Positions 1 through 9,410 of a DNA stretch of 64,000 nucleotides are shown one piece after another. The notes beneath the pieces are model-generated. The model was given only the letters and a program-made list of their open reading frames with translations. It had not been told where the DNA came from and searched no databases. The stretch's first letter is position 1. The number at the start of each line of letters is the position of its first letter. Source of the DNA: Ornithobacterium rhinotracheale (GTDB lineage Bacteria; Bacteroidota; Bacteroidia; Flavobacteriales; Weeksellaceae); contig NZ_CP094846.1 of the NCBI RefSeq assembly GCF_022832975.1, positions 1,523,501 through 1,587,500 of the forward strand, written 5' to 3'. The translations under genes were made by a program, and so were the position numbers.

Positions 1-338
1 AAACAAAAAGCGAAAAGCTTATTAAAGAAGTTCGCCGTAATACACGCCAAGTGTACAATGCAGAACAAAAGATTTTAATCGTCATGGAAGGCTTACGTGC
101 AGAGCTCAGTGTAGCAGAGCTGTGCAGAAAATATGGCATCAGCGAAGCTACTTATTACAAATGGAGTAAAGAGTTCATTGAAGCAGGAAAGAAACGTCTT
201 TCGGGTAACGAAACAAGAGAAGCTACCAGTGAGCAAGTCAAAGATTTACGCAGAGAAAATACCGTATTGAAGGAGTCTTTGGCCGATTTGGTTATTCGTT
301 ATGACATTGTAAAAAAAAGCTTAAATCTGTTGGATTAA
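1..338 (+). CDS. IS3-type transposase OrfA (HTH protein), 5' end cut by window edge
   Basis: OrfA is 116 aa in the complete copies; here the first 13 bases lie outside the window, and 51 is only the first internal ATG. It has an HTH_Tnp_1-type DNA-binding domain (AELCRKYGISEATYYKWSKEF) followed by a leucine-zipper-like C-terminal helix. Near the end there is a run of eight A's (about 310-317, codons GTA AAA AAA AGC). A -1 slip there would join OrfA to the orfB frame, which stays open through to the orfB ATG at 359. This is the usual IS3-family way of making the OrfAB transposase. Confidence 0.9.
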   Translation, partial: TKSEKLIKEVRRNTRQVYNAEQKILIVMEGLRAELSVAELCRKYGISEATYYKWSKEFIEAGKKRLSGNETREATSEQVKDLRRENTVLKESLADLVIRYDIVKKSLNLLD

Positions 339-358
339 CCCCTCAATTTAAAAAATAT

Positions 359-1333
359 ATGAGACTAACGGCAGAAGAAAAAGCAGAGATTATAGAGGTG
401 GTAAAAAACTCTGAATTAGGCGTTAATAGGACTTTAAAGCAATTAGGCATTCACAAAAGAACCTTTTATAATTGGTATCACGCCTACAGCCAAAATGGTA
501 TTGATGGCCTTAAAGCGAAACGTAATCAAAAGCAACAATGGAATAGCATTCCCGATAGAATCAAACAAATGGTCGTTGAGATTGCCTTGCAATATCCCCA
601 GGAAACACCAAGGCTCATTGCCACAAGGTTCATTGATGAACAAGGCGTTTTCATATCAGAATCATCCGTTTATCGCATTTTGAAAAAACAGGGATTATTG
701 GCCGATACACCGCATAGGTTCTTGGCGGCAGCAGATCAGTTTCATTCCAAAACCAATTTCGTGCATCAAATGTGGCAAACGGATTTTACTTATTTCAAAA
801 TTATCGGTTGGGGATGGTATTATTTATCCACCGTCATTGATGACTACAGCCGATATATCGTTCATTGGGAACTATGTCCTAGTATGACTGCACAAGACGT
901 CAAAAGAACCATTGATAACGCCATCAGTAAAGCCAAAATAAAAAATAGAAGGCAACCGCCAGTGTTGCTCTCCGACAATGGACCTTGTTATATTGCTAAG
1001 GAGCTCAAAGATTACTTAATGAACACTTATGGAATTAGACACATACATGGAAAACCATTGCATCCGCAAACACAAGGGAAAATCGAGCGGTATCATCGTT
1101 CCATGAAAAATGTAGTCAAATTACACCATTATTATGCTCCCGAGCAACTCGAAAGGGCTATTGATAAATTTGTGCAATATTACAACTCGCAAAGATATCA
1201 CGAAGCTTTAAATAATTTAACCCCTGAAGATGTATACCTAGGTAGACAAGACCAAATCTTAAAACTAAGAAAACAAGTGAAAATAAATACTTTAAATCAA
1301 AGAAAATTAAATTATTGTTTTGGACTTATTTAA
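359..1333 (+). CDS. IS3-type transposase OrfB (DDE integrase core)
   Basis: This 324-aa protein has an N-terminal helix-turn-helix (LGVNRTLKQLGIHKRTFYNW), then a second HTH-like segment, then an rve integrase core. The DDE residues are visible as WQTDFTYF, LLSDNGPCY and QGKIERYHRSMK. The ATG at 359 may serve as an independent start. More likely the active enzyme is the OrfAB fusion made by -1 frameshifting at the A8 run, because the -1 frame is open across the orfA stop (through GLTPQFKKYM). It is identical to the OrfB copies at 27478-28452 and 35187-36161. Confidence 0.93.
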   Translation: MRLTAEEKAEIIEVVKNSELGVNRTLKQLGIHKRTFYNWYHAYSQNGIDGLKAKRNQKQQWNSIPDRIKQMVVEIALQYPQETPRLIATRFIDEQGVFISESSVYRILKKQGLLADTPHRFLAAADQFHSKTNFVHQMWQTDFTYFKIIGWGWYYLSTVIDDYSRYIVHWELCPSMTAQDVKRTIDNAISKAKIKNRRQPPVLLSDNGPCYIAKELKDYLMNTYGIRHIHGKPLHPQTQGKIERYHRSMKNVVKLHHYYAPEQLERAIDKFVQYYNSQRYHEALNNLTPEDVYLGRQDQILKLRKQVKINTLNQRKLNYCFGLI

Positions 1334-1361
1334 TTGTTTACTATATTAGCCTCAGTAAACT

Positions 1362-1898
1362 TTAGTTTGACGACGTACATTTATAAAATGTAACATATTC
1401 AATTTCATATTTAGACATTTTTTCAAACATAAACGAAATGCTGTCTTTAAAATTTTTACTAGGCTCTACCCTGTACATCTTATCTTCTTTTTTCATTTGA
1501 GCTAAAAGCTTGTTATAATCATCTGGCGTAAGCTCAATGCGCATTATTACTTGATAATCAACTCCACCAAATGAAGGTGCTTTGTATTTTTTAGAAATAA
1601 TCTTAGCCGATGCAGGCAATTCTTGCTTGGTAACTATTTCATAATGTTTTTCGTAAAAACTCGGCAATGGATATTGCGTAAAATACCAATGACCAAACAT
1701 CAAAACTAGCAAGAGCAAAACAGCAATAATTTTTCTGTATTTATAAATTAAAAAATCTTGATTTAGCTTGAATTTTTTAAACACAAAACCCAAAATCCAG
1801 TAGAACAACAATGCTAAAACGGCACAGAAAAAAAATTCAAAAACAAATGTAATTGAATAGTACAAAATATCAATAATTATATTTTTTACGCTGCTCAT
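1362..1898 (-). pseudogene. Membrane protein of unknown function, 3' end replaced by IS copy A
   Basis: I do not recognise the family. The N-terminal half has two hydrophobic segments (about residues 10-38 and 55-72), and the C-terminal half is a soluble domain. The reading frame runs into the right end of IS copy A, which supplies the last five residues (CTSSN) and the stop, so the natural C-terminus is missing. It is transcribed away from cydA and is separated from it by a strong hairpin terminator (1931-1967), so it is probably a separate transcription unit. Confidence 0.7.
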
Positions 1899-1930
1899 AG
1901 ATTACCAATTTGGTTTAAATTTTAACCACA

Positions 1931-1967
1931 AAAAAAGTGCAAAAAATGATATTTTTTGCACTTTTTT
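1931..1967 (-). terminator. Rho-independent terminator of cydA
   Basis: Perfect 17-bp arms, with AAAAAAGTGC at the outer left end and GCACTTTTTT at the outer right end, surround a 3-nt loop. Both sides carry T/A runs, so it could work in either direction. It lies 19 bp past the cydA stop. Confidence 0.85.
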
Positions 1968-1985
1968 GAAAATCTATATTTTGCA

Positions 1986-3365
1986 TTATTTTGAATCAAA
2001 GAAATGAGCAATTTCTTCTTGCTGTGGTCTTTTTTCTTCTTCGCTTTCATCATATGGCCCATGCATAATTTTCTTATTCAGCATGTAGAAGAACAAGCAT
2101 AAAAGTAATAAATATACTAGGGTGAATAATACCAAAGAAAACAAAATTTGATTGGCGCTCACGGCTTTACTCAGCGCGTCGCTTGTGCGCAAAAGCTTGT
2201 ACACTACCCACGGCTGGCGTCCCATTTCGGCGGCAAACCACCCTACTTGATTACCAATTTGTGGCAAAATCACACTGAAAACAAAAATTCTCAAAAGCCA
2301 TTTTTGTTCAAATAATTTCCCTCTATACAATTGAATCGATGCGTACACACAGAGCAAAATCAAGAACATCCCAATGGCGACCATTATGTGGTAAAATTGG
2401 AAAATCGCATTGACTTGCGTAGGGATTTCATCCTGCGGAAAACTATTGAGTCCAGGTACGGGTGCATTAAAATCTTGATGCAACAAAAACGACAATCCGC
2501 CTGGAATATAAAGCCCCGTAACTTCTTGCGTTTTTTGATTTACCCAGCCCATAATGTATAAATTGGCGCTTTCGTTTTTGGCATAATGCCCTTCTAAAGC
2601 CGCTAATTTTTCTGGTTGATTTTTTGCAACACCATCGGCTGTTGCGTGACCTGAAAGCAATTGAGAAAGGCTCACGATTGTTGCTACAACCAAGGCATAT
2701 TTAAAGGCGGTTTTTGAAATCTCGACATAGCGATTTTTAACTAAATAATATGCGTGCACACTCAACACCAAAAACACACCTGCCAAGAAAGCTCCTTGCC
2801 ACACATGGATGATTCTATCTACCGAAGACGGATTGAAAACCATTGCCCAGAAATCGGTAATTTCGGCGCGAGCTTCCATGCCTTCGCCCACGATTTTGTA
2901 GCCTGCGGGCGTCTGTTGCCAGCTGTTTGCCACCACAATCCATATCGCAGAGAACATAGAACCGAAAAATACGCCAATCGTAGAAACCAAATGCACCCAA
3001 GGTTTTACACGATTCCACCCAAAGAGCAAAACACCCAAAAATCCACTTTCTAGTGCAAAGGCAAAAATTCCCTCGGCAGCGAGCGCACTACCAAAGATGT
3101 CGCCCACATATTTTGAATAAGTTGCCCAGTTGGTTCCAAATTCAAATTCCATCACAATTCCCGTTGCCACACCCAGCCCGAAAGTAAGTGCAAAAATCTT
3201 GGTCCAAAATTTAGCAAGCACTTCATATTCTTTCTTTTTGGTTCGTATATATTGGCTTTCATAAATCACCATCATCAGCCCCAGCCCAATGCTAAGCGGC
3301 GGATAGATATAGTGAAATGCTACTGTGAATGCAAATTGAATCCTTGCTAAAATCTCCGTATCCAT
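1986..3365 (-). CDS. cydA: Cytochrome bd ubiquinol oxidase subunit I
   Basis: CydA is the quinol-oxidising, haem-carrying subunit of cytochrome bd terminal oxidase, an inner-membrane enzyme that reduces O2 to water with high affinity. The 459-aa protein has multiple membrane helices. A haem-ligand His lies at residue 18 (VAFHYIYPP), conserved acidic residues at E98 and E106, and a GRQPWVV motif near the distal haem/quinol site follows. At 459 aa against about 520 in E. coli it looks like a short Q-loop form. No cydB follows: a strong terminator lies immediately downstream and the next gene is unrelated. It is divergent from rho. Confidence 0.95.
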   Translation of the reverse strand: MDTEILARIQFAFTVAFHYIYPPLSIGLGLMMVIYESQYIRTKKKEYEVLAKFWTKIFALTFGLGVATGIVMEFEFGTNWATYSKYVGDIFGSALAAEGIFAFALESGFLGVLLFGWNRVKPWVHLVSTIGVFFGSMFSAIWIVVANSWQQTPAGYKIVGEGMEARAEITDFWAMVFNPSSVDRIIHVWQGAFLAGVFLVLSVHAYYLVKNRYVEISKTAFKYALVVATIVSLSQLLSGHATADGVAKNQPEKLAALEGHYAKNESANLYIMGWVNQKTQEVTGLYIPGGLSFLLHQDFNAPVPGLNSFPQDEIPTQVNAIFQFYHIMVAIGMFLILLCVYASIQLYRGKLFEQKWLLRIFVFSVILPQIGNQVGWFAAEMGRQPWVVYKLLRTSDALSKAVSANQILFSLVLFTLVYLLLLCLFFYMLNKKIMHGPYDESEEEKRPQQEEIAHFFDSK

Positions 3366-3403
3366 AAATCTTTATTTATTAATAATAATTTCAATCTGTA
3401 AAA

Positions 3404-3436
3404 CTAAACTAAAATTTAAAATTATTGATTGACAAA
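3404..3436 (-). promoter_or_regulatory. Possible cydA promoter (Bacteroidetes type)
   Basis: On the minus strand a TTTG (-33 type, complement of 3433-3436) is followed after about 21 nt by TAGTTTAG (complement of 3404-3411). The second box has one mismatch to the Bacteroidetes TAnnTTTG -7 consensus. It lies about 40 bp upstream of the cydA ATG in the AT-rich divergent region shared with rho. Confidence 0.35.
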
Positions 3437-3656
3437 TATCAGAATTCATTTAATTCAATAAAAATAATTTCTAGTAAAATTTAAATTTTTGATTTTTGAT
3501 AAAAAAACACCCCTATTTAATATTTATTTTTTAAAATAATTCGTATAATTGCACTCAGAAAACACACTTCTAAAACAATCTAAAAGCGTAAAAACTTAGC
3601 GTTTTTAAGATTTAAAACTAAAACAATCAAAATTATACAATTTATTAATACCAAAT

Positions 3657-5399
3657 ATGTTCGACCTTAACGAATTAAAAAGTAAAAAAGTTGCTGAACT
3701 TCGCGATATTGCCAAAGACATGGGGCTCAAAGGGTTTCAGCCATTAAAAAAACAAGAATTAATTTATTTAATCTTAGATCAACAAGCCTCTAATGCAGTA
3801 GCAGAAAAATCTCAAAAAGGCGATAGAAACAATAAAAAAGGACGCCCTAAGAAAAATCAAAACGAACAAAATAATGCACCGCAAGAAAAGAATCAACGCA
3901 AAAATGTTCACCAAAAAGAGTCCGAAAATACGCAAGATGTTGCATCTAAAGACGAGAATTTAATCAAAAATAAAGACCAAAACGAGTCTAAAAACAATAA
4001 TAATAACCGCCGCAACAACAATAAGCAAAATAATCGCAACCAAAATAATAACAATAATCCAAACAACGGCGGAAACCAAAAACAAAATCGCAACAATAAT
4101 CAGCGAAACCACGCCAACCAGCAAAAGGCTAATCAGCCTAATAACAACCAGCAGAAAAACAACGAAGAAGTCAATACGCAAGATACTAGCAATACTGGAC
4201 AGCAAAATCAAAAAAACAATCATCCGCAACAAAATCAAAAAGACAAAAAACCGAGAAATAAATTCTTGGATCCAAATTTTGAATTCGACGGAATCATTGA
4301 TGCAGAAGGTGTGTTAGAAATCATGAACGAAGGTTATGGTTTCCTACGCTCATCGGATTACAATTATCTTTCATCGCCAGATGATGTTTATGTTTCGCAA
4401 TCTCAGATTAAACTTTTTGGACTTAAAACAGGCGACACTGTAACAGGCGAAGTACGCCCACCAAAAGAAGGCGAAAAATATTTTCCATTATTAAAAATTA
4501 AAGAAATCAATGGGAGAGATCCCGATTATGTGCGCGATCGTGTGGCTTTTGAGCACTTAACACCTCTTTTTCCAGAAGAGCGTTTTCACATTGCTGAAAA
4601 AAATCGCACCATTTCTACACGCATCGTAGACCTCTTCTCTCCTATCGGGAAAGGACAGCGTGGTATGATTGTGGCTCAGCCTAAAACAGGAAAAACCATG
4701 CTCATGAAGGATATTGCCAATGCTATCGCAGCCAATCATCCAGAGGTTTATCAAATCATTCTATTGATTGATGAGCGCCCAGAAGAAGTAACCGATATGC
4801 AGCGCAATGTGCAAGGCGAAGTAGTAGCTTCTACCTTTGATGAGCCTGCAGAACGCCATGTAAAAGTAGCCAACATCGTACTTTCTAAAGCCAAAAGATT
4901 GGTAGAATGCGGGCACGATGTGGTAATTTTGCTCGACTCAATCACTCGTTTGGCGCGTGCCTACAACACCGTAGCACCTGCATCGGGCAAAATCTTAACA
5001 GGAGGTGTGGATGCCAATGCATTGCACATGCCAAAAAGATTCTTTGGAGCGGCAAGAAACATCGAAGGTGGCGGCTCGCTCACCATCATCGCTACTGCAC
5101 TTATAGACACAGGCTCTAAGATGGACGAAGTGATTTTTGAAGAATTCAAAGGAACGGGTAACATGGAACTTCAATTGGACAGAAGAATTGCCAACAAGCG
5201 AATTTTCCCAGCCATAGACTTGATTGCATCTAGCACACGAAGAGATGATTTGTTGCTTGACGAGCCTACTTCGCAAAGAATGTGGGGCTTGCGCAAATTC
5301 ATGTCTGACATGAATCCTGTAGAAGCGATGGAATTCCTTAAAAAACAAATCGAGCACACACGCAGCAACGAAGAATTTTTGGTTTCTATGAATAAATAA
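3657..5399 (+). CDS. rho: Transcription termination factor Rho
   Basis: Rho is the hexameric RNA-dependent ATPase that terminates transcription. Domains in order are a Rho_N helical domain (about residues 5-43), then about 150 residues of low complexity rich in Asn, Gln and Lys (about 50-200), then the cold-shock-type RNA-binding domain (about 212-285, [14 protein letters not shown]), then the RecA-like ATPase. The ATPase has Walker A QPKTGKT near residue 345 and Walker B VVILLDS near 425. At 580 aa it is much longer than E. coli Rho (419 aa) because of the disordered insert, which is common in Bacteroidetes Rho. A hairpin terminator follows. Confidence 0.97.
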   Translation: MFDLNELKSKKVAELRDIAKDMGLKGFQPLKKQELIYLILDQQASNAVAEKSQKGDRNNKKGRPKKNQNEQNNAPQEKNQRKNVHQKESENTQDVASKDENLIKNKDQNESKNNNNNRRNNNKQNNRNQNNNNNPNNGGNQKQNRNNNQRNHANQQKANQPNNNQQKNNEEVNTQDTSNTGQQNQKNNHPQQNQKDKKPRNKFLDPNFEFDGIIDAEGVLEIMNEGYGFLRSSDYNYLSSPDDVYVSQSQIKLFGLKTGDTVTGEVRPPKEGEKYFPLLKIKEINGRDPDYVRDRVAFEHLTPLFPEERFHIAEKNRTISTRIVDLFSPIGKGQRGMIVAQPKTGKTMLMKDIANAIAANHPEVYQIILLIDERPEEVTDMQRNVQGEVVASTFDEPAERHVKVANIVLSKAKRLVECGHDVVILLDSITRLARAYNTVAPASGKILTGGVDANALHMPKRFFGAARNIEGGGSLTIIATALIDTGSKMDEVIFEEFKGTGNMELQLDRRIANKRIFPAIDLIASSTRRDDLLLDEPTSQRMWGLRKFMSDMNPVEAMEFLKKQIEHTRSNEEFLVSMNK

Positions 5400-5425
5400 A
5401 AAATCAATTTTTGATATAATTTTTA

Positions 5426-5468
5426 AAGAGAGAAAATGAAATTTAAACGATTTTGTTTTCTCTTTTTT
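5426..5468 (+). terminator. Terminator after rho
   Basis: AGAGAAAA (5429-5436) pairs with TTTTCTCT (5456-5463), and a T-run follows directly. It starts 27 bp after the rho stop. Confidence 0.6.
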
Positions 5469-5498
5469 ATGGCTGAAAATTAAAATACTACTTAAAAG

Positions 5499-5546
5499 AA
5501 AAGGCTCAGCGTGGGGGCGTAATTACGCCCCCACGCTGAGCCTTTT
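5499..5546. terminator. 48-bp perfect palindrome, bidirectional terminator
   Basis: Two 24-base arms (outer AAAAGGCTCAGCG, inner GGGGGCGTAA) mirror each other with no unpaired loop, centred between 5522 and 5523. A/T runs on each side make it a terminator for either strand. It lies between rho (+) and the convergent gene ending at 5582 (-). Its GC-rich core stands out from the AT-rich surroundings. Confidence 0.75.
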
Positions 5547-5581
5547 TACTATAAAAAAACTAAAATTGATTTCGCTAAAAT

Positions 5582-5914
5582 CTATTCATTTTCCTTTCCC
5601 CTAAACCGAATTTCAAAAAAGAATTTTGCACAAAATACAATCAACAAAACTTCAAACAAGATTGGAATTTTAAAAGGTAACAACCCACCTTCTTTTATGT
5701 CTTGTAATTTAGCTTTATCAAACTCAATCATCTGGAGAGCTTTCTCCACTTGCGCGTCGGAAACTTCAGTTTGTTGCGTCAATTCAAGATTTTGCGTTAA
5801 TTCTTTGTAATAAAAATTCTGTTTTTCGGTGTTTTCTATTTTTTGGTAAATGTCTATGAGCAGAACAAACATCAATATCCCCAACAGAATATTGATGATT
5901 AATTTTTTCTTCAT
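5582..5914 (-). CDS. Small membrane protein, unknown function
   Basis: This 110-aa protein has a hydrophobic N-terminal helix (about residues 5-22), a charged coiled-coil-like middle and a second hydrophobic helix near the C-terminus (about 83-100). I do not recognise a family. Its ATG lies 3 bp from the stop of the upstream gene (5917-6183), and the ADP-ribosylglycohydrolase gene lies upstream of that, so the three genes probably form one minus-strand operon ending at the 5499-5546 palindrome. Confidence 0.7.
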   Translation of the reverse strand: MKKKLIINILLGILMFVLLIDIYQKIENTEKQNFYYKELTQNLELTQQTEVSDAQVEKALQMIEFDKAKLQDIKEGGLLPFKIPILFEVLLIVFCAKFFFEIRFRGKENE

Positions 5915-5916
5915 TC

Positions 5917-6183
5917 TTAAAACTTAAATTTAAATTTAAAAGCGTACACCAATGGCGTAATCCAATAGAAAAGAAACATCGAAAAGAGCCAAAAAAATCG
6001 ATTTTGTTTTTGGCGTTTTAGCATAACAAGCATTACCCAAAACCAGCCGACGATGTATAATATGCCGCCAAAAAATAACATGGGCGTGGCTGAATGGATT
6101 GCATTAATTTTGCCCAAACAACCCACCACACTTAGGATAAAACCAACCACGAGAATGATTTGTAAGTATTGTCTATTTTTCAT
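5917..6183 (-). CDS. Small integral membrane protein, unknown function
   Basis: This 88-aa protein has three hydrophobic segments (about residues 8-25, 32-53 and 62-80) and a basic/aromatic tail that repeats KFKFKF. No family is recognised. It lies between the ADP-ribosylglycohydrolase gene (23 bp upstream) and the 110-aa membrane protein gene, in a likely operon. Confidence 0.7.
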   Translation of the reverse strand: MKNRQYLQIILVVGFILSVVGCLGKINAIHSATPMLFFGGILYIVGWFWVMLVMLKRQKQNRFFWLFSMFLFYWITPLVYAFKFKFKF

Positions 6184-6206
6184 GTTTTTTAGTTTTTTTT
6201 TGATAT

Positions 6207-7151
6207 TTAAGATTCATATTTATTTTTCAACCTTTCGGAAAGACTCAAAATATCTTTGTAGCGCGCCAAAACTTTTTGCCACTCTATCGGGATATCATCG
6301 AGCCCATAAGTGAGCGCTGCTAAACCACCTGTGATAGCGCCCGTCGTATCGGTGTCTCTACCTAAATTTACTGCTTTAAGAACCGCTTCTGAATAATTCT
6401 CGGTAGTGAGCAAGCACCAAATACTGGCTTCGATGGAATGCATAACATAGCCCCCACTATCGATTTCGTTTTCTGGCAATTCCGAAATATCTGCTTTTAA
6501 TAATCTATCAAAAACTTGAATTTCTTCTTGCGAAACGCCCACTTGCTCGAGCAATGTAGGAACTTCTTTTTGCAATTCCAAATAAATGGATTTTTTGTCT
6601 TTGCCGTCCATTAATTTTTGTGCAAATTCTAAATAATAATAGCACGCAATCACGGAACGAATGTGCGCATGCGTGAGCGATGAAACTTTTTGCACGAGCT
6701 CAAATTTTTCTTGATTGGTTTTGCCTTTTAGCTCAAAAACCAAAGGCAAAATGCGCATCAAAGAGCCGTTTCCATTAGTATCTGGTTCTTTACCACCCGC
6801 TTCGGTAGGCTCTGTACCGCGGCTGAGTTTATCGATGGCTTTGCGAGTAGAAATTCCAATGTCGAACACTTCGCCATGTGGTGTCCAAAGACTATCGTAT
6901 GCCCAAGCAACAAAATTCTCGGCGATTTTATACAAATCAAATTCTTGTGTTAAGGCTTCGGCCAAACAAAAGGTGAGCGAACTATCGTCGGACCAAGTGC
7001 CTGCGGGCTGTTGATAGGTGCCGTATTCGCGCATATCGGTCACGGGATTGTTTTGCAAAGATTCTCTGCTCGTAAATTCTACGGGAACACCTAACGCGTC
7101 GCCCACGGCAACACCCAACAATACTTCTTTATAAAAATCTCTTTTTTGCAT
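6207..7151 (-). CDS. ADP-ribosylglycohydrolase family protein (paralogue 1)
   Basis: The family (DraG/ARH type) removes ADP-ribose from proteins or small molecules using a binuclear Mg/Mn site. The 314-aa protein shows the family motifs: GDALGVPVEF, the metal-binding GTWSDDSSLT, GNGSLMRILP and NLGRDTDTTGAITG. It is transcribed away from the ICE left boundary. A second, clearly different member of the family (45223-45996) lies just beyond the other end of the ICE, so the two were probably neighbours before integration. The substrate cannot be told from sequence. Confidence 0.92.
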   Translation of the reverse strand: MQKRDFYKEVLLGVAVGDALGVPVEFTSRESLQNNPVTDMREYGTYQQPAGTWSDDSSLTFCLAEALTQEFDLYKIAENFVAWAYDSLWTPHGEVFDIGISTRKAIDKLSRGTEPTEAGGKEPDTNGNGSLMRILPLVFELKGKTNQEKFELVQKVSSLTHAHIRSVIACYYYLEFAQKLMDGKDKKSIYLELQKEVPTLLEQVGVSQEEIQVFDRLLKADISELPENEIDSGGYVMHSIEASIWCLLTTENYSEAVLKAVNLGRDTDTTGAITGGLAALTYGLDDIPIEWQKVLARYKDILSLSERLKNKYES

Positions 7152-7480
7152 ATTTATTTTTTGATTTTTGGCTTTAAATTTAATTATTTTTCGTTTTTAT
7201 TTTCCTGAATGAATTTAAAATAAACAATTAACCAAAAAGCAAAATTACGTAAAAAATCGTAACTAACTATAAAATAGAAAATTAATTGTTTATTTGCCTC
7301 TAACTTGCAGACTGTGATTTACTGAGATTTGAACTCAAATGACAAAGTTGAGTTACTTATCAGTTACTTGATTTGTATAGAAAGTTTTTCATTAAAGAGG
7401 TTATATTTCAGTAATTTGCGTAAAATTTCATCTTTCATTGTTACTCAATAGAAACTAATTTAGTAACTATAAAATATGGA
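7152..7480. other. Intergenic left boundary of the ICE with candidate attL
   Basis: No gene is seen in these 329 bases. They hold AAGTTGAGTTACT at 7345-7357, which is repeated exactly at 45165-45177 at the other end of the element. GTTAC follows shortly after in both copies. The integrase gene starts 124 bp to the right, as expected for an attachment site next to its integrase. Confidence 0.5.
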
Positions 7481-8743
7481 GTGATGAAACAGACCAAAAG
7501 AACAACATTCACAGTATTGTTTTACCTAAAAAGAAAAAATCCAAAAGCGAATGGAACGATTCCTATTATGGCAAGAATTACCATTAACGGAAAGAAAGAA
7601 CCCTTTTCTACCAAGTTGAGTTTATCTCCTTCGTTGGACTTGCAGAATAGTCAAGTGTGCGGAAAAACTAATGAAGCCAAACAAATTAATAAAAAATTAA
7701 AGGCCATTGAAACCAATATCCAAAATATTTATAGTGATATGCTTAAATATGAAGGATATGTAACTGCAAAAAAAGTAAAAGATAGATATTTAGGCAGAGA
7801 ACATTCGGGACATACCCTATTAAAATGTTTTCAAGGCTTACTTAAAGATTTTGCACTTAAAGTTGAGAAAAAATTAAGAGCACCAGGAAGTTATAATACT
7901 CATAAAACTGCCTATGGAAACTTAGAGAGATTTCTTAAAGAAAAACTTCATAGAGATGATATAGAATTGATAGAGCTTGATAAAAATTTCATTGATGACT
8001 ATGATTATTATCTTAGAATAGAAAGAGGATTGGATCATAATAGTATCTATGGTTCAATGGGACCGCTTCTACGAACCATAAAAAGAGCATTAAACGATAA
8101 TATAATCATTGTTAATCCCTTTCGACATTATAAAAATACACTTGTACCAAAAGATAGAGGTTATCTTTTAAAATCAGAGATTATAAAACTCATTGAATAC
8201 ACACCTTGTGATGATTTTTCTGAAAGAATGAAAAAGCTCATAGAATTAGTTCGAGATTTAGCTCTTTTTAGTTGTTTCACAGGTTTTTCATACATTGATA
8301 TATACCAACTTAGCCCAATGCATTTACAAGAGTTTTTTGATGGTCATAAGTGGCTCATCAAACGGCGACAAAAATCAAAAATACCTTGTAATGTCCGAGT
8401 ATTGGAAATTCCAAAAATGATTTTAAAGAAGTATGAAGGTTTAGGCAAAAATGGTGCTTTACTCCCTGTACCAAGTAATACTACTTGTAATAAATACATC
8501 AAAAAAATTATGAATGAATGTGGTATTTTTCGTGATAAACCGATTACTTTTCACTGGGCAAGACATAGTTTTGCCACCTTAATGCTCACGGAGGATATTC
8601 CCATAGAAAGTATCAGTAAGATGTTGGGGCATAAACATATTCATACCACAGAAATTTATGCAAAAATTACAAATACAAAGATTAGTAAAGATATGGAGTT
8701 AGCTTCACAAAAGTTGCAGAATTTATCTTTGAGTTATACTTAA
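7481..8743 (+). CDS. int: Tyrosine recombinase (ICE integrase, IntDOT-like)
   Basis: This enzyme integrates and excises the element at attachment sites. The 420-aa protein has an N-terminal arm-binding domain, a SAM-like core-binding domain (about residues 100-210) and a catalytic domain. Visible catalytic motifs are HWARH (about 358-362) and LGHKHIHTTEIYA with the nucleophilic Tyr near 392. The first Arg of the classical RHRY set appears replaced in FTGFSYIDI (about 267), as is known for IntDOT. I chose the second of two adjacent ATGs as equally plausible. It lies just inside the left boundary. Confidence 0.93.
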   Translation: MMKQTKRTTFTVLFYLKRKNPKANGTIPIMARITINGKKEPFSTKLSLSPSLDLQNSQVCGKTNEAKQINKKLKAIETNIQNIYSDMLKYEGYVTAKKVKDRYLGREHSGHTLLKCFQGLLKDFALKVEKKLRAPGSYNTHKTAYGNLERFLKEKLHRDDIELIELDKNFIDDYDYYLRIERGLDHNSIYGSMGPLLRTIKRALNDNIIIVNPFRHYKNTLVPKDRGYLLKSEIIKLIEYTPCDDFSERMKKLIELVRDLALFSCFTGFSYIDIYQLSPMHLQEFFDGHKWLIKRRQKSKIPCNVRVLEIPKMILKKYEGLGKNGALLPVPSNTTCNKYIKKIMNECGIFRDKPITFHWARHSFATLMLTEDIPIESISKMLGHKHIHTTEIYAKITNTKISKDMELASQKLQNLSLSYT

Positions 8744-9410
8744 AAATGATGTGTTTTATTCTTAGTAGCACATTAGTTATAATTTTCCTGTGAAAAACCC
8801 TATAAGAGCTACCAAGAATTTTCAAACTTACTCAAACTACCGCTACAAAACATTGCCTTTCTTCCTGTTTTGCAGCGGTAATTTTATTTAGAAATAAACC
8901 TTATATAATGGTAAAAATATTCGGTAATCGATACAGAGCTTAGAGTTTCGATGGGCTCCATTTACCTAATGCTTGTCTTTTGTATTAGGATTTCTATTTC
9001 CACTTTTTTTTCGGGAGCGTTAAATGACCGTAATGCGGTTTTCGTACTCGAAGGGCAAAAGTATTTCCGTGTTCTTAACGCCCCCACAAGGTCAAGCCCT
9101 GGGGTTTTCAAAAAAATCTTCCTCCAAGGAGCGTATTTTTCTGAAAAACCTTGTGGAGGCTAAACACTACTTTTTATAAGCCCTCGAAACGAAACCAGCA
9201 TATTCCGGCTCTTTAGACGAATAAAAAAAAGGTCAATATGAAGCATACAAAACAGGATTTATTAGTAATGGATTTAAAACGAAACCGCTCTTCCTCTCAT
9301 TACCGAATAATAAAAAATTTCAACACAGCCTCGTAAGAGAGCAAAGCGTGGGCAGGCTATGAGAGAATGGGTATTTAAATAAGCATTATCAATTTTAAAA
9401 ATTAGACAAG
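8744..9410. other. Long leader/intergenic region between integrase and ssb
   Basis: I see no convincing gene in these 667 bases. The left part contains the integrase terminator (8838-8880). The open frame at 8951-9163 has no recognisable domain or good start context. The remainder contains GC-richer patches and may be a structured leader of the ssb operon, but nothing identifiable is visible. Confidence 0.4.
8838..8880 (+). terminator. Hairpin terminator after the integrase gene
   Basis: TACCGCTACAAAAC (8838-8851) pairs with GTTTTGCAGCGGTA (8867-8880) with one mismatch around a 15-nt loop, and ATTTTATTT follows. It lies about 95 bp past the integrase stop. Confidence 0.6.

Larger units (their letters stand above)
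1..1379 (+). mobile_element. IS3-type insertion sequence, copy A (left end outside window)
   Basis: This is the right-hand 1379 bp of a 1483-bp element whose complete copies lie at 27432-28914 and 34725-36207. The window opens 13 bases inside orfA. The right terminal repeat ends at 1379 with ...GACGACGTACA. The element carries an HTH protein (orfA) and a DDE transposase (orfB), and the encoded proteins are identical in all three copies. Its right end supplies the stop codon of the truncated gene on the opposite strand (1362-1898). The left flank and any target duplication cannot be seen. Confidence 0.93.

Noticed and set aside
3908-4238. Open frames on the minus strand rich in Leu, Ile and Val inside rho
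   Set aside because: They are the mirror of the Asn/Gln/Lys-rich codons of the Rho insert and have no independent support.
8951-9163. 70-aa open frame after the integrase
   Set aside because: No recognisable domain, poor start context and unusual composition; it lies in a probable leader region.
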